A DNA stretch of 64,000 bases, taken from assembly GCF_016745505.1 (NCBI RefSeq), contig NZ_JAERUC010000124.1, forward strand, positions 42,651 to 106,650, in the 5' to 3' direction. This document shows positions 25,668-34,109 of this stretch, piece by piece. Within the stretch, counting starts at the first letter, position 1. The number at the start of each line of letters is the position of its first letter. A program made the position numbers and the translations under genes. Origin of the DNA: Streptomyces silvae. GTDB taxonomy: Bacteria; Actinomycetota; Actinomycetes; Streptomycetales; Streptomycetaceae. Below the pieces are notes generated by a model. The model worked only from the letters and a program-made list of their open reading frames with translations. It made no database searches and was not told where the DNA came from.

Positions 25668-25701
25668 ACGGGCGGCGCACCTTCACCGGTGCGCCGCCCG
25701 T
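25668..25701 (+). terminator. 14-bp hairpin downstream of ppa
   Basis: The arms ACGGGCGGCGCACC (25668-25681) and its perfect complement (25688-25701) flank a 6-nt loop, TTCACC. It lies 85 nt after the ppa stop and before the ThrE-like gene. No T-run follows, as is common for GC-rich actinomycete terminators. A weaker 8-bp hairpin (GCCTCCGC arms) stands nearer the ppa stop at about 25595-25616. Confidence 0.65.
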
Positions 25702-25786
25702 TGCGTGTGGCGGCCCATGTCCGTGCACATACTGGGCAGAAGCGCTCCCGGAACGGGCAACGGGCGTCGAGGAGGAACGAGGTCGA

Positions 25787-27487
25787 GTGGTGGCGGAACA
25801 GGGCGGTCCGGAGGACCAGAAGCCCCAGTCCGACGAGGCACGCAGCGCCTTCGTCCCTCCGCCCGGTGTGGAGCAGTCCGCGGCTCCGTCCGAGGACGAC
25901 CAACCGACATCGGAATTCGCCCTTCCGGCCGGTCTGCCCGATCCGTCGGCATCGCCGGGCCCGGGTTCCGGTCCGGGCGGCGGGGCGGGGTCCGACACGC
26001 TCGCGTCCGCCTTCGTCCCGCCGAGCGGGTACAACGCACAGCACCAGCCACCCGCGTTCACCCCCGCGCACGGCATCCCGATGGTCCGGCTGACCAAGGA
26101 AGCCCCCTGGCAGGACCGGATGCGCACGATGCTGCGCATGCCGGTGACGGAGCGTCCGGCGCCCGAGAGCGTGCAGCAGACCGACGACTCGGGCCCCGCC
26201 GTACCGCGCGTGCTCGACCTGACGCTGCGTATCGGGGAGCTGCTCCTGGCGGGTGGTGAGGGCGCCGAGGACGTCGAGGCCGCCATGTTCGCGGTGACGC
26301 GCTCGTACGGGCTCGACCGCTCCGAGCCGACGGTCACCTTCACCCTGCTGTCCATCTCGTACCAGCCGTCGCTGGTCGACGACCCCATCACGGCGAGCCG
26401 TACCGTACGCCGCCGGGGCACCGACTACACCCGGCTGGCGGCCGTGTTCGGGCTGATCGACGACATCACCTCGGCGGAACACGTCGAGGTGTCGCTGGAG
26501 GAGGCCTATCGGCGCCTGGCGGAGATCCGGCGTAACCGCCACCCGTATCCGGGCTGGGTGCTGACTGCCGCCGCCGGTCTGCTCGCGGGCTCGGCATCGG
26601 TGCTGGTCGGTGGTGGTGTGCTGGTCTTCCTCGTGGCGGCGGCGGGCGCGATGCTCGGCGACCGGCTGGCCTGGCTCTGCGCCGGGCGCGGGCTCCCCGA
26701 GTTCTACCAGTTCGCGGCGGCGGCCATGCCCCCCGCCGCGATGGGCATCGCCCTGACCCTCACCCACTCGACCGATGTGCGGCCCTCCGCGGTGGTCACC
26801 GGTGGGCTGTTCGCGCTGTTGCCCGGGCGAGCTCTCGTCGCCGGGGTGCAGGACGGCCTGACCGGCTACTACCTCACCGCGGGGGCCCGGCTCCTGGAGG
26901 TCATGTACTTCTTCATCGGCATCGTGGCGGGCGTGCTGCTGATGCTCTATCTGGGGGTCCAGCTCGGCGCCGAACTCAATCCGGAAGCGCGCTTCGAACC
27001 CAACGACCGGCCGGGGCTCCAGATCCTGGTCTCGATGACCCTCACGCTGGCCTTCGCCATCCTGCTCCAGCAGGAGCGTTCCACGGTGCTCGCGGTGACC
27101 CTCAACGGAGGCGTGGCCTGGGTCATCTACGGGGCCATGGCCCGCGAGGGGGACATCTCGCCGGTGGCGGCGACCGCGGTCGCGGCTGGTCTGGTGGGTC
27201 TCTTCGGCCAGTTGTTCTCGCGCTACCGGTACACCTCGTCGCTGCCGTACATCACGGCCGCGATCGGCCCGCTGCTGCCGGGTTCGGCGACCTACTTCGG
27301 TCTGCTGGGTATCGCGCAGAACGAGGTGGACACCGGCCTCACCTCGCTCTTCACGGCTGTCGCCACGGCGCTGGCGATCGCCATCGGGGTGAACCTGGGA
27401 AGCGAGATCTCCCGGCTGTTCATGCGGGTGCCGGGCGCGGTCGAGGGCGCGTCCCGCCGGGCGGCCAAGCGGACCCGCGGCTTCTGA
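25787..27487 (+). CDS. Threonine/serine exporter family protein (ThrE-like)
   Basis: A 566-aa membrane protein. The first 110 residues are Pro/Gly/Ala-rich and probably disordered and cytoplasmic; a ThrE N-terminal domain (LDLTLRIGELLLAGGEGAEDVEAAM, residues about 143-167) is followed by about ten membrane helices. This N+C two-domain architecture matches ThrE, an export carrier for Thr and Ser in Corynebacterium. Substrate here is inferred only from the family. Starts at GTG 25787 or 25790 (tandem GTGs) after GGAGGAAC. Convergent with the DedA gene across a strong bidirectional hairpin. Confidence 0.88.
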   Translation: MVAEQGGPEDQKPQSDEARSAFVPPPGVEQSAAPSEDDQPTSEFALPAGLPDPSASPGPGSGPGGGAGSDTLASAFVPPSGYNAQHQPPAFTPAHGIPMVRLTKEAPWQDRMRTMLRMPVTERPAPESVQQTDDSGPAVPRVLDLTLRIGELLLAGGEGAEDVEAAMFAVTRSYGLDRSEPTVTFTLLSISYQPSLVDDPITASRTVRRRGTDYTRLAAVFGLIDDITSAEHVEVSLEEAYRRLAEIRRNRHPYPGWVLTAAAGLLAGSASVLVGGGVLVFLVAAAGAMLGDRLAWLCAGRGLPEFYQFAAAAMPPAAMGIALTLTHSTDVRPSAVVTGGLFALLPGRALVAGVQDGLTGYYLTAGARLLEVMYFFIGIVAGVLLMLYLGVQLGAELNPEARFEPNDRPGLQILVSMTLTLAFAILLQQERSTVLAVTLNGGVAWVIYGAMAREGDISPVAATAVAAGLVGLFGQLFSRYRYTSSLPYITAAIGPLLPGSATYFGLLGIAQNEVDTGLTSLFTAVATALAIAIGVNLGSEISRLFMRVPGAVEGASRRAAKRTRGF

Positions 27488-27494
27488 CACACGG

Positions 27495-27531
27495 ACGGCG
27501 CCCCGGCCCCTGAGGGGGACCGGGGCGCCGT
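27495..27531. terminator. Bidirectional terminator between thrE-like and dedA-like genes
   Basis: The arms ACGGCGCCCCGG (27495-27506) and CCGGGGCGCCGT (27520-27531) pair perfectly over 12 bp, with a further CCCC/GGGG inside. It lies 7 nt after one stop codon and 18 nt from the other, in the convergent gap, so it can end both transcripts. Confidence 0.75.
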
Positions 27532-27548
27532 CGTGCGCGCGGGAGGGG

Positions 27549-28958
27549 TCAGCGCCTGTTCTGCCAGCCGTACGGCCCCGGGTCCTCCTCCTGGGCGTCG
27601 CCGCGGCCGTCCGCGGGGCGCTCACCGTAGGAGCTTCCGTCGTCGTACGGTCCGGGCTGCCCGCCGGCGTACGGGGGGGCCTGGCCGGTGCCGTAGGGGG
27701 CCGCCTGACCGTTGTCGTACGGGGCGCCGGCCTGGCTGCCGCCGTACTGCTGGCCGCCACCCTGCGGGGCGCCGTACGGACCGGGCTGCTGGCCGCCGTA
27801 CTGACCGGCCTGCTGGGCGCCGCCGTACCGGGCGCCCTGAGTGCCGTACTGGGCGCCGCCGTCGTACTGACCGCCGTACTGGCCGCCCTGGTCCGCGCCG
27901 CCGTACTGGCCGCCGCCCTGGTCCGCGCCGTACTGGCCCTGGGCGTCGTACTGGCCGCCGTACTGACCGGGCTGCCCGTTGCCGTACTGGGCGCCGCCCT
28001 GCTGTGTGCCGTACCGGGCGCCGTACCCGGCGTCCTGGCCGCCGGGCTGCTGGGCGCCGTACTGACCGCCGTACGGGGCGCCGCCCTGCTGGTCGTCCTG
28101 CGCGCCGCCGTACGGGCCGGGCTGTCCGTTGCCGTACGGGGCGCCCTGGCCGCCGTACTCACCCGGCCGGCCGGTGGTGCCGTACCGGCTGTCGTAGCCG
28201 CCGTACGGGGCCCCCTGGTCGGCGGTGTACCGGTAGGCGGCCGGACCCTCTTTCTCGCCGTCCGCTCCGCCGTGGGGGCCCGCCTCGGGGCCGCCGTCCG
28301 AGGGGCCCTGGTCGTCGCCCCGCTGCGCGGCTTCCTTCTTCGACCGGCTGCGGGCCCGCAGGAACTCGATCGCGATCGGCACCACCGAGATCAGCACGAT
28401 CAGGATGAGGATCATCTCGATGTTCTGGTGCACGAAGTCGATCTTGCCGAGGGCCGCACCGAGCAGCGTCACCCCGACGCCCCAGAGCACGCCCCCGATG
28501 ATGTTGAACGTGATGAACGAGCGGTAGTTCATCCGGCTCACACCGGCGATGATCGGCGTGAAGGTCCGCACGATGGGCACGAAGCGGGCCAGCACCAGCG
28601 ACTTCGGGCCGTACTTCTCGAAGAACTCGTGGGCCTTCTCGACGTTCTCCTGCTTGAAGAGGCGGGAGTCCGGGCGCTTGAAGAGCGCGGGTCCCACCTT
28701 CCGGCCGAAGAGATAGCCGACCTGGTCACCGATGATCGCCGCCAGGGCGACCAGGACGCAGACCAGCCAAAGCGGGTACTTCAGGTCGCCCGTCGTCACC
28801 AGCAGACCCGTGGTGAACAGCAGGGAGTCGCCGGGCAGGAAGAAGCCGATCAGCAGCCCGGACTCGGCGAACACGATGAGCAGGAGGCCGGGCAGCCCGA
28901 AGGTGTTGAGCAGATAATCCGGGTCCAGCCAGCTCGGGCCGAGCGCAAGCGTATTCAA
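27549..28958 (-). CDS. DedA-family membrane protein with long Tyr/Gly/Gln repeat tail
   Basis: A 469-aa protein. Residues 1-200 are a DedA/SNARE-associated domain with hydrophobic helices and the family motifs FFLPGDSLLFTTG, DQVGYLFGRKVG and RFVPIVRTFTPIIAG, including the conserved Arg pair of the proton-coupled family. After a basic stop-transfer stretch (RARSRSKKE), residues about 203-469 are a low-complexity tail with over twenty Tyr-Gly steps (PYGG, QYGG, QYDG), unlike ordinary DedA proteins of about 200-220 aa. Start is a TTG at 28958, with GGAG at 9 nt. DedA proteins flip lipids or maintain membrane homeostasis; the tail is likely cytoplasmic. Confidence 0.85.
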   Translation of the reverse strand: MNTLALGPSWLDPDYLLNTFGLPGLLLIVFAESGLLIGFFLPGDSLLFTTGLLVTTGDLKYPLWLVCVLVALAAIIGDQVGYLFGRKVGPALFKRPDSRLFKQENVEKAHEFFEKYGPKSLVLARFVPIVRTFTPIIAGVSRMNYRSFITFNIIGGVLWGVGVTLLGAALGKIDFVHQNIEMILILIVLISVVPIAIEFLRARSRSKKEAAQRGDDQGPSDGGPEAGPHGGADGEKEGPAAYRYTADQGAPYGGYDSRYGTTGRPGEYGGQGAPYGNGQPGPYGGAQDDQQGGAPYGGQYGAQQPGGQDAGYGARYGTQQGGAQYGNGQPGQYGGQYDAQGQYGADQGGGQYGGADQGGQYGGQYDGGAQYGTQGARYGGAQQAGQYGGQQPGPYGAPQGGGQQYGGSQAGAPYDNGQAAPYGTGQAPPYAGGQPGPYDDGSSYGERPADGRGDAQEEDPGPYGWQNRR

Positions 28959-29107
28959 GGGTCCGGGCTCCAGGGTTGGTCGGTGTGCGCGGCTGCGTGG
29001 CCGCCCCAAGCTATCAACGCTGCGGCGGACGCCTGGGTTCCACTGGCGTAAGCAAGGATGCGCGCAGTACGAACCGGGGCAAAGCTTTCCGCAGGAGGTG
29101 CCACATC

Positions 29108-29473
29108 ATGGGCATTGAGGACTACGGCGGCGGACAGACCTCACAGGCGGACGTCCTGGTCGTCACCACGAACGACGTACCCGGCCATCAGGTGACGCAG
29201 GTCATCGGTGAGGTGTTCGGACTCACCGTGCGCTCCCGCCACCTCGGCAGCCAGATCGGCGCCGGTCTGAAGTCGATGATCGGCGGCGAGCTGAAGGGGC
29301 TGACCAAGACGCTCGTCGAGACCCGCAACCAGGCGATGGAACGGCTCGTCGACCAGGCCCGGGCACGCGGTGCGAACGCGGTGCTGATGATGCGCTTCGA
29401 CGTGAGCGAGGCGGCGGACGTGGGCACCGAGGTCTGCGCCTACGGCACGGCGGCCGTGATCAGCCCGTCCTGA
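29108..29473 (+). CDS. YbjQ/UPF0145 family protein
   Basis: A 121-aa protein of the YbjQ (DUF74, heavy-metal-binding-like) family, recognised by VVTTNDVPGHQVTQVIGEVFGLTVRSRH and by NQAMERLVDQARARGANAVLMMRFD. It forms a pentameric beta barrel in known members; the cellular role is unsettled. ATG 29108 follows AGGAGGTG at about 7 nt. It is divergent from the DedA gene and is the first of three tandem plus-strand genes (ybjQ, wrbA, gadB). Confidence 0.88.
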   Translation: MGIEDYGGGQTSQADVLVVTTNDVPGHQVTQVIGEVFGLTVRSRHLGSQIGAGLKSMIGGELKGLTKTLVETRNQAMERLVDQARARGANAVLMMRFDVSEAADVGTEVCAYGTAAVISPS

Positions 29474-29511
29474 CCGGCTTCCCCGTCCCCCGTCTTCCCG
29501 GAGGTTCCCGC

Positions 29512-30153
29512 ATGCCCACGCCCGTCAACATCGCCGTCGTCTACTACTCCGCCACCGGCACCGTCTCCACGATCGCGAAGGCCGTCGCGAAGGACGCCGA
29601 GGCCGCAGGAGCGCAGGTGCGCCTGCGCAAGGTCGCCGAGCTCGCCCCCCGGGCGGCCGTCGCCTCCAATCCGGCCTGGGCCGAGCACGCCGAGGCGACA
29701 GCGGACATCCCGGAGGCCACGCCCGACGACATGGTCTGGGCCGACGCGGTGATCTTCGGTACGCCCACCCGGTACGGCAATGTCAGCGCCCAGCTCAAAC
29801 AGTTCCTCGACACCCTGGGCGGTCTCTGGCAGGCGGGTCAGCTCGCCGACAAGGTCTACAGCGGTTTCACCGCCAGCAGCACCGCCCACGGCGGCCAGGA
29901 GTCCACCCTGCTGGCGCTCTACAACACGATCCACCACTTCGGCGGCATCCTGGTCCCTCCCGGCTACACGGACGCCTCGAAGTTCGTCGACGGCAATCCG
30001 TACGGCACCTCCCACGTCTCGGGCCAGGGTGACATCCCCGTCGGCACCCAGACCCTGACCGCCGCGCGCGTCCAGACCGAACGCGTCGTGAAGTTCACCC
30101 GGGCCCTCAAGGCCGGACTCGCGGCCGGGAACGCCGGGACCGCCGAGAACTGA
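29512..30153 (+). CDS. wrbA: NAD(P)H:quinone oxidoreductase, WrbA type
   Basis: A 213-aa flavodoxin-fold FMN protein that reduces quinones by two electrons. The FMN phosphate loop is YYSATGTVSTIAKAVA (residues about 11-26), and the family block FGTPTRYGNVSAQLKQFLDTLGGLW and the STAHGGQESTLLAL segment are clear. It is 38 nt downstream of ybjQ and 10 nt upstream of gadB, so it likely shares their transcript. Such enzymes protect against quinone redox stress. Confidence 0.93.
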   Translation: MPTPVNIAVVYYSATGTVSTIAKAVAKDAEAAGAQVRLRKVAELAPRAAVASNPAWAEHAEATADIPEATPDDMVWADAVIFGTPTRYGNVSAQLKQFLDTLGGLWQAGQLADKVYSGFTASSTAHGGQESTLLALYNTIHHFGGILVPPGYTDASKFVDGNPYGTSHVSGQGDIPVGTQTLTAARVQTERVVKFTRALKAGLAAGNAGTAEN

Positions 30154-30163
30154 GGAGTCCTCC

Positions 30164-31588
30164 ATGCCGCTCCACAAGGGTTCGCACGGCAAGACCGTCC
30201 CGTCCGACGAGCACCGCAGGCTCGCGCTCAACCCGTTCTTCGGGGAGGCCGACCCGACCGCGCCGATGGTCGCGGCACCGCCCACCCACCGCCTCCCGGA
30301 CGGCCCGCTGCCGCCCTCGACCGCCTACCGGCTCGTCCACGACGAGCTGATGCTCGACGGGAACTCCCGGCTCAACCTCGCGACCTTCGTCACCACCTGG
30401 ATGGAGCCCCAGGCCGGCGTGCTGATGGGCGAGTGCCGGGACAAGAACATGATCGACAAGGACGAGTACCCGCGTACCGCCGAGCTGGAGCGGCGGTGCG
30501 TGTCGATGCTCGCCGAGCTCTGGAACGCCCCCGACCCCGGGTCCACGGTCGGCTGCTCGACCACCGGGTCGAGCGAGGCCTGCATGCTGGCGGGGATGGC
30601 GCTGAAGCGCCGCTGGTCCACCCGGAACGCCGACCGCTATCCGGCGTCCGCCAAGCCCAATCTGGTGATGGGCGTCAATGTGCAGGTCTGCTGGGAGAAG
30701 TTCTGCACGTTCTGGGAGGTGGAGCCCCGGCAGGTCCCGATGGAGGGCGAGCGGTTCCATCTGGACCCGCAGGCGGCGGCCGAGCTGTGCGACGAGAACA
30801 CCATCGGTGTGGTCGGGATCCTCGGCTCCACGTTCGACGGTTCCTACGAGCCGATCGCGGAGCTGTGCGCGGCTCTGGACGATCTCCAGGAGCGCACCGG
30901 CCTCGACATCCCCGTGCACGTGGACGGGGCGTCCGGGGCGATGGTGGCCCCGTTCCTCGATCCGGACCTGGTGTGGGACTTCCGGCTCCCCCGGGTCTCC
31001 TCGATCAACACCTCCGGGCACAAGTACGGCCTGGTCTACCCGGGGGTGGGCTGGGCCCTGTGGCGTTCCCCGTCCGAGCTGCCGGAGGAGCTGGTCTTCC
31101 GGGTCAACTACCTGGGCGGCGACATGCCGACCTTCGCGCTGAACTTCTCCCGGCCCGGCGCGCAGGTGGTCGCGCAGTACTACACGTTCCTGCGGCTGGG
31201 CCGGGAGGGTTACCGGGCCGTCCAGCAGGCGTCCCGGGACATCGCGCGGCGGCTCGCCACGGGATTCGAGTCCCTGGAGGACTTCCGGCTGCTGACCCGG
31301 GGCGACGAACTCCCGGTGTTCGCGGTGACGACGACGCCCGAGGTGAAGGCGTACGACGTCTTCGACGTGTCGAGGCGGCTGCGGGAGCGCGGCTGGCTGG
31401 TGCCCGCGTACACCTTCCCCGCCAACCGCCAGGACCTCTCGGTGCTGCGTGTCGTCTGCCGCAACGGCTTCTCCTCGGACCTCGCGGAGCTGCTGCTGGA
31501 CGACATGCGCAGGCTCCTTCCCGAACTGCGTGCTCAGGCGCATCCGCTGCACCGGGACCCGTCGGTCCAGACGGCCTTCCACCACTGA
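30164..31588 (+). CDS. gadB: Glutamate decarboxylase
   Basis: A 474-aa group II PLP decarboxylase that turns glutamate into GABA and CO2 and uses up a proton. The PLP lysine is in SINTSGHKYGLVYPGVGW; other blocks are FVTTWMEPQAGVLM near the N-terminus, CSTTGSSEACMLAGMALKRRW, VHVDGASGAMVAPF and the C-terminal VLRVVCRNGFSSD. The N-terminal stretch and the terminal HPLH...FHH end fit the Gad family. No glutamate/GABA antiporter gene is adjacent. ATG start 30164; 10 nt after wrbA, suggesting an acid or redox stress operon. Confidence 0.94.
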   Translation: MPLHKGSHGKTVPSDEHRRLALNPFFGEADPTAPMVAAPPTHRLPDGPLPPSTAYRLVHDELMLDGNSRLNLATFVTTWMEPQAGVLMGECRDKNMIDKDEYPRTAELERRCVSMLAELWNAPDPGSTVGCSTTGSSEACMLAGMALKRRWSTRNADRYPASAKPNLVMGVNVQVCWEKFCTFWEVEPRQVPMEGERFHLDPQAAAELCDENTIGVVGILGSTFDGSYEPIAELCAALDDLQERTGLDIPVHVDGASGAMVAPFLDPDLVWDFRLPRVSSINTSGHKYGLVYPGVGWALWRSPSELPEELVFRVNYLGGDMPTFALNFSRPGAQVVAQYYTFLRLGREGYRAVQQASRDIARRLATGFESLEDFRLLTRGDELPVFAVTTTPEVKAYDVFDVSRRLRERGWLVPAYTFPANRQDLSVLRVVCRNGFSSDLAELLLDDMRRLLPELRAQAHPLHRDPSVQTAFHH

Positions 31589-31606
31589 GGGCGCCGGGGC
31601 CGGTGG

Positions 31607-32407
31607 TCAGCGGCTGAGGTGCGCGAACCTCCGTACCGCCAGGGGGAGGAACACCGCGGTCAGGGCCACCGGCCAGAGCACCGCCAGCAGTTCGGCGTGT
31701 TCGGCGGCCCAGGTGCAGGTGCTCCCGCCCGGGTTGCCGAACAGGCCGCGTACCGCCGTCGCCGTGGCCGACATCGGGTTCCACTCGACGACCGCGCCCA
31801 ACCAGCCCGGCATGGACTCCGGGGAGGCGAAGACGTTGGAGAGGAAGCCCACCGGCCAGACCAGGATCTGCACGGCCTGGACCATCTCCGGCCTGCCCGC
31901 CACCATCGCGAGCTGGATGCCGGCCCAGAGCATCGCGAACCGCAGCAGGAGCAGCAGTCCCAGCGCGGCCAGTGCGGCGGCCGTGCCGTTGTGCCAGCGC
32001 CAGCCGAGGGCGTACCCGACTCCGGTCATCACCGCGAGCGCGGCCACCGACTGGAGCATGTCGGCGGCGTTCCGGCCGGCCAGGACCGCGCCCGGGACCA
32101 TGGGCATGGAGCGGAAGCGGTCGATGACGCCCTTGTTCAGGTCCTGGGTGACGGCCAGCATCGTGCCCTCCAGGCCGAAGGCCATGGTGAGCGCGAGCAT
32201 GCCGGGCACCAGGAACTCGGTGTTGTCCCCGTCGACCCCGCTGCCGCCGCCGACCAGGTAGTTGAACATCAGGAGCAGCATCACCGGGAAGACCAGGCCG
32301 ACGGCGACCTGGACCGGCTGCCGTGCCCAGCGCGCCAGTTCGCGACGGGTCATCGTCCAGGAGTCGGTCAGTGCCCAGCCGACGCGGCCCGCAGTCGCCG
32401 TACTCAT
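31607..32407 (-). CDS. ABC-2 type transporter permease (DrrB-like)
   Basis: A 266-aa permease with about six membrane helices. It has the ABC-2 signature region around GMLALTMAFGLEGTMLAVTQDLNKGVIDRFRSMPM and WPVGFLSNVFASPESMPGWL, as in daunorubicin-resistance DrrB proteins. The ATG overlaps the stop of the ATPase gene by 4 nt. With the ATPase it forms a drug or lipid exporter; the PadR-type regulator upstream suggests induction by a toxic compound. Confidence 0.88.
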   Translation of the reverse strand: MSTATAGRVGWALTDSWTMTRRELARWARQPVQVAVGLVFPVMLLLMFNYLVGGGSGVDGDNTEFLVPGMLALTMAFGLEGTMLAVTQDLNKGVIDRFRSMPMVPGAVLAGRNAADMLQSVAALAVMTGVGYALGWRWHNGTAAALAALGLLLLLRFAMLWAGIQLAMVAGRPEMVQAVQILVWPVGFLSNVFASPESMPGWLGAVVEWNPMSATATAVRGLFGNPGGSTCTWAAEHAELLAVLWPVALTAVFLPLAVRRFAHLSR

Positions 32408-33375
32408 GCCGCCACCTTCGTCTCCGGGGACGTGCGGGGCCCGCCGGCCTGTCCGGTGAGGGCCAGGAACACCTCGTCCAGCGTGGGGCGGCGCACCGCG
32501 ATGTCCTCCGCCTCGATGCCCGCCTCCTCCAGCGCCCGCACCGTCCTGGTGAGGGTGCGCATGCGGTCCGGGGCCGGGGCGCCGAGCAGCCGCCGGTCCA
32601 CGTCCACGGTCACCCCCTCACCGAGCAGCGCGGCTGCCTCGCCGAGCCGGCCGGCGTCGCGGACGACCACGTCGACGCGGTCCCCGCCGACCATCGCCTT
32701 GAGTTCGTCGGCCGTTCCCTGCGCGATGACCCGGCCGCCGTCGACCACCGAGATCCGGTCGGCCAGCTGGTCGGCCTCCTCCAGATACTGCGTGGTCAGC
32801 AGGATGGTCGTGCCGCCCGAGGCCAGGGACCGCACGGAGCTCCACACCTCGGCCCGGCCCCGCGGGTCGAGTCCGGTCGTGGGCTCGTCCAGGAAGAGCA
32901 CCTCCGGGTCGGTGATGAGCGAGGCGGCCAGGTCGAGGCGGCGCCGCATGCCGCCGCTGTACCGCGCGACCGCCTTGCGCCCGGTGTCCGTGAGCCCGAA
33001 CCGCTCCAGCAGTTCGCCGGCCCGCAGTCCCGCCCGGCGCGCGCCCAGGTGGTGGAGCCGGCCGAACATCTCCAGGTTCTGCCGGCCGCCGAGCTCCTCG
33101 TCGAGCGCCGCGTGCTGTCCCAGCAGCCCGATCCGGCGCCTGACCTCTGCGGCCTCGGACCGTACGTCGAACCCCGCCACCTCCGCCCGCCCCTCGTCGT
33201 GCCGGAGCAGGGTCGTCAGCACGCGTACGGCCGTGGTCTTGCCCGCCCCGTTGGGCCCGAGCACCCCGTGGACCGTTCCGCCGCGGACGGTCAGATCGAG
33301 GCCGTCCAGGGCGCGCTTGTCCCCGTACCGCTTGTGCACTCCTTCGACGACGATCGCGTCGCTCACGGTGTCCAC
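32404..33375 (-). CDS. Multidrug-type ABC transporter ATP-binding protein (DrrA-like)
   Basis: A 323-aa ATPase. It shows Walker A GPNGAGKTTAVRVL, Q-loop GLLGQHAALDE, signature YSGGMRRRLDLAASL, Walker B VLFLDEPTTGLDP and switch segment ILLTTQYLEEAD. The C-terminal 80 residues (VVVRDAG..., RRPTLDEVFLALTG) are the DrrA-type extension. Start GTG 33375 with GGGGAAGGG before it. It is expressed from a well-formed promoter at 33411-33446 that carries two PadR-like operators, one over the -35 box and one just after the start point. Confidence 0.92.
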   Translation of the reverse strand: MDTVSDAIVVEGVHKRYGDKRALDGLDLTVRGGTVHGVLGPNGAGKTTAVRVLTTLLRHDEGRAEVAGFDVRSEAAEVRRRIGLLGQHAALDEELGGRQNLEMFGRLHHLGARRAGLRAGELLERFGLTDTGRKAVARYSGGMRRRLDLAASLITDPEVLFLDEPTTGLDPRGRAEVWSSVRSLASGGTTILLTTQYLEEADQLADRISVVDGGRVIAQGTADELKAMVGGDRVDVVVRDAGRLGEAAALLGEGVTVDVDRRLLGAPAPDRMRTLTRTVRALEEAGIEAEDIAVRRPTLDEVFLALTGQAGGPRTSPETKVAA

Positions 33376-33392
33376 CAGCCCTTCCCCTCATG

Positions 33393-33408
33393 TAGTCAAA
33401 CTTGACTA
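33393..33408. promoter_or_regulatory. Operator 1 (perfect palindrome) upstream of the drrA-like gene
   Basis: TAGTCAA-AC-TTGACTA is perfectly palindromic in its 7-nt arms. It lies just downstream of the predicted transcription start of the ABC operon, 18 nt before the GTG. Two further copies stand at 33440 and 34110, all near the PadR gene, so it is the probable PadR binding site. Confidence 0.75.
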
Positions 33409-33410
33409 GC

Positions 33411-33446
33411 AAGGCGTAAGGTAAGCCCGGCGGCACCATTAGTCAA
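33411..33446 (-). promoter_or_regulatory. Promoter of the DrrAB-like operon
   Basis: On the minus strand, -35 TTGACT (33446-33441), a 17-nt spacer and -10 TACCTT (33423-33418) match the housekeeping sigma (HrdB) pattern. Start point would be near 33411, giving a 5' leader of about 36 nt. The -35 box is part of operator 2, so repressor and RNA polymerase compete. Confidence 0.7.
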
Positions 33447-33455
33447 ACTTGATCA
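33440..33455. promoter_or_regulatory. Operator 2 overlapping the -35 box and the padR stop codon
   Basis: TAGTCAA-AC-TTGATCA differs from operator 1 only in its last arm. It covers the -35 hexamer of the ABC operon and the TGA of the PadR gene. Its centre is 47 bp from that of operator 1, about 4.5 helical turns. Confidence 0.65.
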
Positions 33456-34094
33456 GCCGGTATCCCCGGGGTCGGTGACCCCGGTGGCGTACGGGTTCTC
33501 CTGCCCTTCGGCGAGCACGCCGACGAAGGGCTCCCCCTCACCCGCGAAGGTGTACGCCCCGGCCTCGATCCGTGCGATCAGACCGCGGGTCCACTCCGCT
33601 CCCGCGTCGGCGGAGTGCACCCACATGTTCATGATCTCGCCGATGTGGCCGAGCGACTCCGGACCGTCCGCCGGGGTGTAGTGCTCGGTGACCGAGGCCC
33701 GCCAGCCCTCGATGGCGGCGACCCGCTCCCGCAGGAGCGCCACCGCCTCGGCCCGCTCCAGGTCCACGATGAAGCCGAGGGCGGACGAGAGCACGTCCAC
33801 GCTCTGGTCGTACGAGGTCAGCGAGGACCGCAGCAGGGCGAAGTACTCCTCGGTGCCGCGGCCGGTGATTTCGTACTCGGTGCGGGGCGGGCCGCCCGCG
33901 GTGGACGGGGCGACCTCGTGGGCGAGGAGCAGTCCCTGCTTCGCCATCTGCTTGAGGGCGTGGTAGATCGACCCCGGTTTGGCGTTCGACCACTCGTTGG
34001 CGCCCCAGTACTCCAGGTCGTTGCGCACCTGATAGCCGTGCGCACGCCCGTGCTGGCGCACGGCACCCAGGACCAGGAGACGGATCGCCGACAT
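33453..34094 (-). CDS. PadR-family transcriptional regulator
   Basis: A 213-aa regulator with an N-terminal winged helix (IRLLVLGAVRQHGRAHGYQVRNDLE, then SIYHALKQMAKQGLL and the wing EYEITGRGTEEYF) and a longer C-terminal helical part (Vir-type) with many Glu/Leu residues. PadR proteins usually repress drug-efflux genes. ATG 34094 has AAAGG 9 nt upstream; a GTG at 34103 is an alternative. The gene lies between the aldehyde dehydrogenase and the ABC exporter it probably controls, and its own promoter carries operator 3, so it is likely autoregulated. Confidence 0.9.
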   Translation of the reverse strand: MSAIRLLVLGAVRQHGRAHGYQVRNDLEYWGANEWSNAKPGSIYHALKQMAKQGLLLAHEVAPSTAGGPPRTEYEITGRGTEEYFALLRSSLTSYDQSVDVLSSALGFIVDLERAEAVALLRERVAAIEGWRASVTEHYTPADGPESLGHIGEIMNMWVHSADAGAEWTRGLIARIEAGAYTFAGEGEPFVGVLAEGQENPYATGVTDPGDTG

Positions 34095-34109
34095 ACCACT
34101 CACCCTTTG

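Noticed and set aside
25547..28162. Very long minus-strand frame (over 800 codons) rich in Thr, Arg, Ser and Ala
   Set aside because: It is antisense to the ThrE-like gene and runs into the repeat tail of the DedA gene out of frame. Long open shadow frames are expected in DNA with very high GC in third positions, and the composition is not protein-like.
27600..28240. Regular short DNA repeats that could suggest a CRISPR array or minisatellite
   Set aside because: The repeats are in frame and encode the QYGG/PYGG tail of the DedA protein; no constant repeat/variable spacer pattern of CRISPR size is present and no cas gene is nearby.
30164..31588. Complete acid-resistance (GABA) system
   Set aside because: No glutamate/GABA antiporter or Gad regulator gene lies near gadB; only wrbA and ybjQ are linked, so such a system is not claimed.
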